From Thermanaerothrix solaris (GTDB taxonomy: Bacteria; Chloroflexota; Anaerolineae; Anaerolineales; Anaerolineaceae): DNA of 64,000 nucleotides. Position 1 is the stretch's first letter. Each line of letters begins with the position of its first letter. Shown here piece by piece: positions 35,249 to 44,400 of the stretch. A program made the position numbers and the translations under genes. Below the pieces are notes generated by a model. The model ran no database searches and was not told the origin of the DNA. It saw nothing but the letters and a program-made list of their open reading frames with translations. The stretch lies in the NCBI RefSeq assembly GCF_032334255.1, contig NZ_JAUHMF010000001.1:496001-560000 (forward strand), written 5' to 3'.

Positions 35249-36959
35249 TCCCACCCCTATCCTCGAGCATCTTGAATTCTTGTACGGAAGCGAAGTAGCC
35301 TCGAAAACGCTCCCCGAATTGACCGCTCGGTTACAGCGCTTTCACCCCCCGAACATCTCAACCCGCCCTTTGGATCACCGGGATGCCATCCTTATTACGT
35401 ACGGAGATCAATTCCGTTCCACCACCGCAAATCCCCTAAAGACCCTGCAGACTTTCTGTCGTCGCTTTCTCAACAAGACCATAACAGGCCTGCATCTATT
35501 ACCTTTCTTCCCTTACTCCTCCGATGATGGCTTCTCGGTTATTGATTTCTACCAGGTTAATCCCAACCTTGGAACTTGGGAAGATATCCAAACCCTGGCT
35601 GCAGATTATCTCTTGATGGTGGATTTGGTGCTCAATCACACCTCGGTGCATAACCCGTGGTTTCAAGGTTTTCTACACGGCAATCCCGCATTCCAAGATT
35701 TCTATATCACTGTACCACCAGAGATTGACCTCTCGGCGGTTGTACGGCCACGTGCCCTACCTTTACTAACTCCTTTCGAAACGCCTCAAGGAACACTTTG
35801 GGTCTGGACGACCTTCAGTGCCGATCAGGTGGATCTCAACTATAAAAATCCCCGCGTACTTCTTCAAATCATAGATGTGTTGTTGACCTATCTAGAACAA
35901 GGGGCACGTATCATACGTTTGGATGCCGTCGCTTACGTCTGGAAGGAAATTGGTACGCCTTGCATCCATCTCCCCCAAACCCACCGGTTAGTACAACTAT
36001 TTCGCACAATCGTGGATCAAGTTGCTCCTTGGGCATTATTAATCACCGAAACCAATGTCCCCCACGCCGAAAACGTGTCGTATTTCGGGGATGGTTATAA
36101 CGAAGCCCACCTGGTCTACAATTTTGCATTACCTCCCCTCATACTGCACACAATTTACTCGGGGAACGCGACTGCTCTCAGCCAATGGGCAGCTTCGGCT
36201 TTTCAACTCCCCTCGTCCGATGTCACTTACTTCAATTTTCTTGCTTCGCATGATGGCATTGGCATTAACCCTGTGCGTGGCATTCTAAGCCCGCAAGAGA
36301 TAGAGCAGATTATCGCAACGGTAAAAAATCGAGGTGGCCTAGTTTCCTATAAAAGCAATCCAGACGGAAGTTTGAGCCCATATGAACTTAATATTACCCT
36401 CTATGACGCCCTTGCTGATCCCACCTCTGAAGAAATTTCCTTACAGCGTTTTTTGCTTGCCCATGCCATCCTGATAGCACTGCGTGGTGTGCCAGGAATT
36501 TACATTCACAGCCTACTTGGTTCATCAAACTGGATCGAAGGTGTGCATGCGTTGGGCTACAACCGCGCCATCAATCGTCAAAAATTTATCCTTTCTGAAA
36601 TCGAGGCAGACCTGTACCGTCCTGATTCACGGCGAGCCCGGGTGCTGAACGGCATATTAACTCTTATACGAGCCCGGCAGAAAAGCCCTGCCTTTGATCC
36701 ATATAGCGATCAAACTATTCTCGATCTTTCTTCTGCTGTTTTCTGTGCGCTGCGGCAAACTCCAGATTCGCTTTACACCGTTCTTTGCCTGCATAATGTA
36801 ACCGCTCAAACTCAGCACATACACATTCCTCTTTCTCACCTTTTCTCAACCGCCTCAAAAGGGGTAGAATTACTCACTCAGCGCGAGATAGACATCACCG
36901 ACTCTTTAGAGATGGTTTTACCACCATACGGAGTCACATGGTTGGAAATAACCCACTGA
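35238..36959 (+). CDS. GH13 (sucrose-phosphorylase-like) glycoside phosphorylase, probable glucosylglycerate phosphorylase
   Basis: This 573-residue retaining TIM-barrel enzyme of the GH13_18 type (sucrose phosphorylase group) shows LLPFFPYSSDDGFSVIDF, VDLVLNHTS, nucleophile Asp229 (IRLDAVAY), acid/base Glu271 (LITETNVPH) and ASHDGIGINP. The family contains sucrose, sucrose-6-phosphate and glucosylglycerate phosphorylases. Next to gpgS and its phosphatase the last is the best guess: phosphorolysis of glucosylglycerate to glucose-1-phosphate and glycerate. The sequence alone does not prove specificity. It ends with TGATG overlap to the next gene. Confidence 0.82.
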   Translation: MGINPTPILEHLEFLYGSEVASKTLPELTARLQRFHPPNISTRPLDHRDAILITYGDQFRSTTANPLKTLQTFCRRFLNKTITGLHLLPFFPYSSDDGFSVIDFYQVNPNLGTWEDIQTLAADYLLMVDLVLNHTSVHNPWFQGFLHGNPAFQDFYITVPPEIDLSAVVRPRALPLLTPFETPQGTLWVWTTFSADQVDLNYKNPRVLLQIIDVLLTYLEQGARIIRLDAVAYVWKEIGTPCIHLPQTHRLVQLFRTIVDQVAPWALLITETNVPHAENVSYFGDGYNEAHLVYNFALPPLILHTIYSGNATALSQWAASAFQLPSSDVTYFNFLASHDGIGINPVRGILSPQEIEQIIATVKNRGGLVSYKSNPDGSLSPYELNITLYDALADPTSEEISLQRFLLAHAILIALRGVPGIYIHSLLGSSNWIEGVHALGYNRAINRQKFILSEIEADLYRPDSRRARVLNGILTLIRARQKSPAFDPYSDQTILDLSSAVFCALRQTPDSLYTVLCLHNVTAQTQHIHIPLSHLFSTASKGVELLTQREIDITDSLEMVLPPYGVTWLEITH

Positions 36960-38803
36960 TGTTGGAATTTGGTATGGAAAAATTTCAGGCTGCTCCTCCT
37001 GATTCGTTTTGCGCCCTCTTAAAGGATCGTATTGACCTTATAAACATTCCCTTTACCGAACGTGGATCTCGTTTAATGGTGCTTCGTAATGAGCATTCGT
37101 TGGCTATTCGCCTTGCTGAACGGTGGCTGAAGATTGATCCACGTCTTTCGGGTTATCGTTTTCGCCCCCCACTAATTGAAAATCTTGTCATCTGTGATGA
37201 AAATGAACAACCACTCCCATTTACCGAGGTCATTACCTATCCCCACCTCATCGAGATCCATACCCCCAAGGGAGAATTCGTCCTTACATTTGTAGATCCG
37301 GAATCTTTGTTATTAACATTACCTCCCGAAAAATTTGGGCTTCGCTTTACCGTTCATGTCAATCATGGTCAAACCGATCGCCGCGGAGGGGTTCTTCATA
37401 TGTTGGGGGACATCCGGCGTAACATTGCCTACACCACCGATCGTCCCCTCGCTAAGAATCAAATCACGCTCCAACACCCCTATGAAATTAATGTCACATT
37501 GCTCTTTGAAGCCGGTCCTTCCAGCGCAATGTTGTTCAATATTACCCCCCGTTTGGGTTTCAACCGCTATGTTCCTGACCCCCAACGCACCCTGAATGAA
37601 GCTCTCCAGCGCTGGGAAGAATGGTTCCGCGCTGTGCCACCTGTAGAAGGCATTTACAAAGCACAGTATTACTACGCCTGGTGGATTATGCGAGCGGGAT
37701 TGATTTCCACCCGCTTTTACACCACCCGTGAGGCTATGGTGCCCTCAAAACCCTTTTACGTGGGCATCTGGCAATGGGATGCTTTTTTCCATGCCCTTGC
37801 TTATCGGCATATCAATTCCCGGCTTGCCCAAGACCAATTTCGCGTTCTGATTGACCATCAGCGCGAGGATGGGATGTTACCGGATGCGGTGCACGATGAG
37901 GGCACGATAACCCACCTGGATTTCCCGGTAGATGCAGATGTCACAAAACCCCCTATCCTAGGATGGGCAGCCTGGAAACTCTATGAGAGCACCCATGATC
38001 AACAATTCCTAAAAGAAATTTATGACGCCATTGTGCACTGGAACACATGGTGGTTTAGTCAAAATGATGCAGATGGCGATGGGCTATGCGAATACCATCA
38101 TCCCTATTCCTCAGGCTTGGATGATAGCCCGTTGTGGGACGAGGGCATGCCGGTCACCTCTCCCGATCTGAACACTTACCTTTACCTTCAACTTGAAGCC
38201 CTGGCCAAAATTGCCAACGTCCTTAACTTGGACCAGGATGCTCGTCATTGGCAATCTCAAGCTCGTTCCTTACTTCTTCGCATGATCGAAAGGCTCTGGG
38301 ATGCTCAGGCCGGTCTCTTCTGGCCTTACCGCGAGGGGAAACCAGTACGGATCTTAACTCCCTTTAGCCTTTTTCCGCTTTTAACCGGCAACTTACCTGC
38401 CCTGATTAAGACAGCGTTAGTCCAGCACTTGACCGATTCCACAGAATTTTGGCCAGCCTTCCCGGTACCCACCGTTGCATTGAGCGATCCTCACTACGAC
38501 CCCAATCAAATGTGGCGCGGACCGACCTGGATCAATGTTAACTACTTGCTCATCGAGGGGCTCGAACGTAGTGGATACCCCAAACTTGCTCGTGACCTCC
38601 GCCAACGCACTTTAGATCTGGTCAATCGCAACCGCGATATTGTCGAGTATTACCATCCCGAGACTGGCAATGCCTGTGATAAAGCCGCTCATGTTTTTGG
38701 TTGGTCGGCGGCATTGTTTATAGACCTGGTTCTGCAGGAGCAAAGTAATATCCCTGAGAACCCTGACACCACTACACTCAGCGAGATACCGAGACCTTCA
38801 TAA
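36959..38803 (+). CDS. GH63-like glycosidase, probable glucosylglycerate/mannosylglycerate hydrolase type
   Basis: This 614-residue protein has an N-terminal beta-sandwich (about 1-210) and a C-terminal (alpha/alpha)6 barrel of the GH63/trehalase-like group. The barrel shows VGIWQWDAFFHALAY (the Asp is the likely acid), PDAVHDEG, a CEYHHPYSSGLDDSPLWD segment and MWRGPTWINVNYLLIEGL. Bacterial relatives hydrolyse mannosylglycerate or glucosylglycerate, in line with the operon. The ATG overlaps the previous stop (TGATG), which favours it over the ATG at 36938. The end overlaps the convergent protease gene by 26 bp. Both a phosphorylase and a hydrolase for the same solute would then be present. 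Confidence 0.8.
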   Translation: MLEFGMEKFQAAPPDSFCALLKDRIDLINIPFTERGSRLMVLRNEHSLAIRLAERWLKIDPRLSGYRFRPPLIENLVICDENEQPLPFTEVITYPHLIEIHTPKGEFVLTFVDPESLLLTLPPEKFGLRFTVHVNHGQTDRRGGVLHMLGDIRRNIAYTTDRPLAKNQITLQHPYEINVTLLFEAGPSSAMLFNITPRLGFNRYVPDPQRTLNEALQRWEEWFRAVPPVEGIYKAQYYYAWWIMRAGLISTRFYTTREAMVPSKPFYVGIWQWDAFFHALAYRHINSRLAQDQFRVLIDHQREDGMLPDAVHDEGTITHLDFPVDADVTKPPILGWAAWKLYESTHDQQFLKEIYDAIVHWNTWWFSQNDADGDGLCEYHHPYSSGLDDSPLWDEGMPVTSPDLNTYLYLQLEALAKIANVLNLDQDARHWQSQARSLLLRMIERLWDAQAGLFWPYREGKPVRILTPFSLFPLLTGNLPALIKTALVQHLTDSTEFWPAFPVPTVALSDPHYDPNQMWRGPTWINVNYLLIEGLERSGYPKLARDLRQRTLDLVNRNRDIVEYYHPETGNACDKAAHVFGWSAALFIDLVLQEQSNIPENPDTTTLSEIPRPS

Positions 38804-41405
38804 TCTTGCCTTGCTTTACAGAAACCCGCGCGAAGTGGTGATGTATTCTTCCACCTGCCGCGAGGCTATTTTGAAACACCAGAACCATAGCCCCCGAAGC
38901 ATCGTTTAGTGCAGATTTTTGGCCTGAACGTGCAGAACGGTCCTTTCTTTCGCTCTCTGGAGGTCGCGAAAAATTAACTCGCCATTCCGCCTGACCAAGC
39001 CCAGGTAAGTAAGGCTCGAGAATCTTTTTCGCCTCTGCCACCAGGCTAGCATCTACGGTTTCAGAGAGGGCTTTACCATCCGGCTGATCGGACAGCACCG
39101 CAACCTTGGGGCGCTGGGGATAATGGATTAACCGCTTAGGTGTCTTTAGCAAATCTGAACCATACGTTAAGGGATCACCATAAAGGGTAAAGGAGATCAA
39201 GGTCTTTTGATCTTCGCCGTCTAAAAATCCCTGTCGGCGAACCATTTCTCGCGCCAATGCAATTTTTGCCATTGTCAACGCTTCGCCAGCAGAATAACCC
39301 GCCCGCAACCCGTTCCAAAAATAGTAACCAAGCAAATCTGCACCGACCAGCGGGCTCTGCACCGCCCCATAAGAGATGCTCGTTGATCCGACCAGGGCGA
39401 GTGTGCCAATTTCCAAAAAGCGCAGGGCCATCGAATCTTGTTCATTTTTTCCTAATATATATCCCCCGTAACATGCCTCGGTAAAGACAATCCGAGGCGC
39501 TTTACCGTTTTTAACTAAGTCAGCCGGTGTCAGAGCGATCGGATAATCCGGTCCAGAAGTAAGATCATGGGGATCTTTCTGACCATACCATTCTGGACTG
39601 TCCATTAATCCATGTAAATTATAGTAACCCAGAACAGCGCGGGTGATTATTTTTTGATCTACACGCTCACGTTGATAAGGGGGAGAAACCCAAAAGATTT
39701 TCCGGCGCCCTATCGGTCGAAACGTCGCTAACGCAGCCCGTCGCCATACGGCTGCAGAATAACCCAAGCCATGTTTTTTGGAGACCTTCCAAAAAGAAAA
39801 CCAACGTTCCCACCAGTTAGAATTACGTCGGCGCTCGCGATGATATCGCTGCATGCTCCGCAATGCCTGCAGAATTAATCCCGGATCAGGATCACATCCA
39901 CCTGGCAACCGCCCTATCGCCCACTCGGGGATAAAATAGTTGCTATCCCGTGTGGCGTAGGGATTATCCGAAAGCACCTCCACATCCACATCGTCGGTTG
40001 GATTAGGCAACCGATGAAACGGCACAATCTCATCACCGCCGACAATAAGCACCGCCCCAATACGCCCTCCGCGTTTGGCTAAGGCTTCATCTAAATCCGC
40101 AAGGGCTAATTTGAACGACCAGGCATCTCCTTGAGTCATGGGTTTAATACCGAATGGTTTTACCGATTCGGGGTCATCGGGAAGAAAAACCATCGCCCCC
40201 CATCCAAACTCACGGGTGACCGCTTCGGTCAGGCTGTGCATTTGAGAAATTATGGCTTCGGTGGCTTGTTCACCATAATAGCGTTTTAACCCTAAACGTG
40301 ATGAAAAGACCACGTAAATAGGAAACCGACCATCGGCTTTCGCATAATCGGGACGATGGATTCGTTTTGCCAACACCTCAAGTTCATTCTCTATCTCTTG
40401 CAACCAAGGATTTTTTGCAACCGACGATGTGCGAGCATTAGCATCTGCAGGACCTCTGGCATGGTTTACATCATCAGATGCTCCGTTGGATCCTCTTGAC
40501 GATAAAAATGGGGGAACCTCAGAAAAAAGAGCAGCGTCTCCTTGGGTTACGACGGTATCTTCACTTTGATCACTCTGTTCCTTTGGAGCATTCAATTGAT
40601 TCCACCCCAACCTTGCCGAGACTTCGGCTGGTACAGGCAGCTCAAATCTTAAGGCCAATCGTTCAGGCCAAATTTGACGGAAAGGATGCTCGTCCCCTAA
40701 CCATCTTTGAACAACCTGACCTGCCACATCCATAGTCACACATCGGTGCAGCAAATTTGCCCCTTCCGCTTCATCGCCTAACGCCAATTTTCCCAACCCT
40801 AAAGCCAGCATGAATCCCAAACATTCCGGCCAGCGTTGACGATAAAGATGTCCAAAACGCACCAGGCTCACCCAGTCTTGCAAATAATACAAAATGCGAA
40901 CATGAGTCAAACAAACCAACACCTGGTCCTGGGCTTGGATCAAAGCCCGATAGATGTTATTCTCTGCCTCGTTATACTGTCGCATGTTCATGGCAGAACG
41001 AGCCTGTCGCAACCGCTCCGCCCACTCCGGGATCGTTTCTAAAGGTTCTGTAGTGAGGTTCAGGACAAAAAAAGCAGTTCGTATGGATTGAGAATCGAAA
41101 GGGGTCTCCTCTCTGTCTACAACCAATTCGGCAAGGGCTTGGTACCCTTCATTGAACTCCGGATCCACTTGCAATACCCTTTCCAAAATCACCCGTCCTT
41201 GCCCACTCAACCCATCTAAGATAAAACTCTTCGCCAGCCAATAATTCATGAGTAGGTCACCTGGATATATGTTTAGCCAGGCCATCGCTGCCTGACGCGC
41301 AAAGCGAAACGAACGTTCTTCAACCGCTATCTTAATCACGTTCAACCAATGCTCACGTTCCCAAATACGTGAGGATGAAGATAATTCTGGTTTAAACTGG
41401 GTCAT
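38778..41405 (-). CDS. TPR / caspase-like (C25-type) cysteine protease, cytoplasmic
   Basis: This 875-residue protein has helical TPR-like repeats in the N-terminal third (about 15-260), a low-complexity linker (about 275-330), and a large caspase-like domain (about 345-770). The fold's dyad is readable: His598 in YNLHGLMDS and Cys645 in FTEACYGGYI, followed by LALVGSTSISYG and a TLYGDPLTYG segment, as in gingipain/C25 and related clan CD proteases. No signal peptide or membrane segment is present, so it acts inside the cell, unlike secreted gingipains. It lies 5 bp after the giant TPR gene with an SD inside that gene's end. The target is unknown. It is the last gene of the sigma-54-controlled set. 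Confidence 0.82.
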   Translation of the reverse strand: MTQFKPELSSSSRIWEREHWLNVIKIAVEERSFRFARQAAMAWLNIYPGDLLMNYWLAKSFILDGLSGQGRVILERVLQVDPEFNEGYQALAELVVDREETPFDSQSIRTAFFVLNLTTEPLETIPEWAERLRQARSAMNMRQYNEAENNIYRALIQAQDQVLVCLTHVRILYYLQDWVSLVRFGHLYRQRWPECLGFMLALGLGKLALGDEAEGANLLHRCVTMDVAGQVVQRWLGDEHPFRQIWPERLALRFELPVPAEVSARLGWNQLNAPKEQSDQSEDTVVTQGDAALFSEVPPFLSSRGSNGASDDVNHARGPADANARTSSVAKNPWLQEIENELEVLAKRIHRPDYAKADGRFPIYVVFSSRLGLKRYYGEQATEAIISQMHSLTEAVTREFGWGAMVFLPDDPESVKPFGIKPMTQGDAWSFKLALADLDEALAKRGGRIGAVLIVGGDEIVPFHRLPNPTDDVDVEVLSDNPYATRDSNYFIPEWAIGRLPGGCDPDPGLILQALRSMQRYHRERRRNSNWWERWFSFWKVSKKHGLGYSAAVWRRAALATFRPIGRRKIFWVSPPYQRERVDQKIITRAVLGYYNLHGLMDSPEWYGQKDPHDLTSGPDYPIALTPADLVKNGKAPRIVFTEACYGGYILGKNEQDSMALRFLEIGTLALVGSTSISYGAVQSPLVGADLLGYYFWNGLRAGYSAGEALTMAKIALAREMVRRQGFLDGEDQKTLISFTLYGDPLTYGSDLLKTPKRLIHYPQRPKVAVLSDQPDGKALSETVDASLVAEAKKILEPYLPGLGQAEWRVNFSRPPESERKDRSARSGQKSALNDASGAMVLVFQNSLAAGGRIHHHFARVSVKQGKIMKVSVSR

Positions 41406-41410
41406 GTTTA

Positions 41411-44400
41411 TTATGCCTCCTGGACGTGATGAACCAAATTCAACGCCACCAGAGCCCCCAATTGACGCTTAATGATGGCATTATCGGGCGCCAATTGGGC
41501 TGCTCGGCGAAGCATGGCTTCTGCCGCGGCGTAATCCTTATAATCTCTCAGCGCCAGACCATATTCGTGATAAACACGGTAATCCTGGGGGGCAAGCCGG
41601 AGAGCTTGTTGAAAAACCTCAAATGCCTTGTAGGCTTCGCGACGTTGCAAATAAACTCTGGCCATGTTCAGATAGGAATCCAGATGAGCAGGGTTAATCC
41701 GTATCGCTTCACCCAAATGATAAAGTGCCTTGTCAAGTTGGCCTTTCTGAGCACAAATTCTGCCCATCAAATCATGCAAATTTCCCTGTTCTGGGGCATT
41801 TTGTAAACCCCTGAGCGCGTATTGTTCGGCCTGATCCGCTTCACCCATCATCCAATAAGCGTGAGCTGCCATATCCAACATCGTCGGATGGTTCGGCTCT
41901 TGATCTAAAACGCGTTGAACGATTGGTAAGGCTTGAGGTAACCCATCTATTTCACTAATCAGGCGGGCTTTTTCGGCCAATAAGATCGAATTTTCCCCCC
42001 TTTCAAGAATCGTCTGGTCTAAATAAGCCAGGGCCTCATCCTTGCCCAACCTCCGCTCCAGATACGCCACCCGCAATAACACCGCCTCGGGGTCATTCCC
42101 TTCTTGCTCCACCAAAATTCGGCTCATTGCCTCGGCAAGTTCCCAGTTTTCTGACGCTAAAGCTGCCTTTATCCCGAGTTTTAATAATAGGCTATGAGCG
42201 GGAAACTTTTCCAAGAATTTTTGCACTAATTCATTGACTCGCTCTGCTTCCCCCATGGTGAGCATTACTTGTAAATAGGGAATAATGACGTTGAGGTCTT
42301 CAGGAGAAACCTGAAGTGCCTTTTCTAAATGTCCTAACGCCAAGGATTCTTGATGAACTTTGACATACAATTTAGCCAGAGTTATACGCGCTTCCACTTC
42401 ATCGGGTCGTTCTTTCACCAAACGTTCCAAATATACGATAGCCCGTCGCTGGTCTTCAATATCAACCGCCAATTGTGCTGCTTCCTTCAACCAACGCCAT
42501 TCTTCTGGCCAAAGGTTCAGGGCATGATCAAAGGCTTCTAGCGCAATTTCGGGACTATTGGCGACCCGGGCGCTTCGTGCCAACGCCGCCATCAAGGGTG
42601 GAAAATCGGTTAATACTTCCAGCGCCTTCAGGGCCCATGACACCCCTTTCTCAGGCGCCCACGTTCCCAGGAAAGTAGCCGCATAAAATCCTACCCATGG
42701 GTCATCCTCGAACCGTTCAACTACTTTTGCTGCCCCGGGTAAATTCTTCAATTCCGCTAGCGCGGTCAGCAAGACTATCGCACGCTCGGAATTAAGGGGA
42801 AGCCCTATCAATGCGCGAATATTGGCGTATGAAGGAGCAAAAGCGCACTCACCCAATATGTGCCATTCCTTTACTGCTTCTATTTGGGTAAGGGAACTCA
42901 ATATGTTTAGTGTCTGTTCAAATAACAGGGAGGAATTTAGGGTATCGTCAGGTCGGTGTTGCGAGATATCAAGCGCATCGGCCCACCGAATCGCCATCTT
43001 CGCCGCCAGATACCCTTTGGCTAATCGCCAATGCACCAGAGGAATCCGGGAATATTGCTCAGCATTAGCCTTTAATGCGTCTATCCCATCATCCCAATCC
43101 AATACGGACAATGCTGCCTCACCCAGCCACCCCCACTCTAACCCCATCTCAGCCACATCCAGTTGTCCGATCCTGGCAGTCTGAAATACCGGTTTCAATT
43201 GATAATAAATGTCTTGGGCCTCGCGCCATCGTCCCAAAGCGGCAAGGTGGCGTATATGAAGCGCCAACACTCGAGGATGATTAGGATTATATGTCAGGCT
43301 TTTCTCTAGCCAGTTTTGAGCTCCATCCCAATCGCCCTCATCAAGTCGAATCTCGCCGCAAAGAACAGCCAAAAGGACTAACCACTCTTGATCTCCTTCG
43401 GTACCTAATGTCAAGTCGTTGAATGCAGCCTCAGCCAGAGCCTCGGCCTCCCCAAAGCGCAGGATCGCTTGACCCAGCAGTGCCGCCCAGGCCCGATAGG
43501 CAGCTTTTTGTGGCTCAAGATTTACCGCTTGTACGGAATGGACATAAGCCCCCTCTACGTCTCCTGAGTCAAAGGCAAGTCGCGCATAACGGAAATGTGA
43601 AGACCCCCAAGAATACTCAATCCCACAACGAAGGAGCATTTCCCTTGTCCAGTCATCTTGGATTAAAGTGTCAAGATTTTCAACGTGTGGCTTATGCCGA
43701 AAAACATCCTCTAAAACCGTCAGGGCCTCCGCCGTTTGAGACTCTTGCACTAACCAATGGGCATGAACCAATTTAATCGGTATCCACTCAGGGTTTTGCG
43801 CCTGACATTGCGAGAGGATCGAACGCGCCGTTTCTCGCTCCCCGGCCAAATGATACAGTAACGCAACCTGCAACTTCCGTTCTATATCCAGTGCCGGATC
43901 GCCATCACCGTGTCGGCTCAAGGTGCGAGCAGCCAGTAAATAGTCCCCACACGCATATAAACGCCGGCTAAGAGGTGGAACAACTTCAGGCTCTAGGTTG
44001 GGCTGCGAAGCAAGGTTCACCAAAATTTGGATGGCTTGTTCGGCTTGACCAAATTGCTCCAAAGCATCAGCTAAACGCAACCAGTGGAGTGAGGATTGAG
44101 GTGCAAGTGTTGTGGCCTGCTCAAGACCTCTTACCAATCCCTCAGTCCATTGGTCCCGTTCTGCGTAGGAAATTATCCACTCAATCGTTTCCCAGTGATC
44201 AGAGAAGCGGTTAAGAAGGTCGCGGGCACTCTCCCGGGCGGCAGCGGTAAGCCCCAATTGAGAGAGAGCCTCAATACGCAACGCATGCAATCGAGGCCAT
44301 TCCGGACAAAGGTTAATGGCGTCTTCTATTGCTGCTAACGCCACCTCGGGTTGTCCTTGCAAAAGCGCGCAGAGCGCAAGGCCACCTAGAAGAACGGCTT

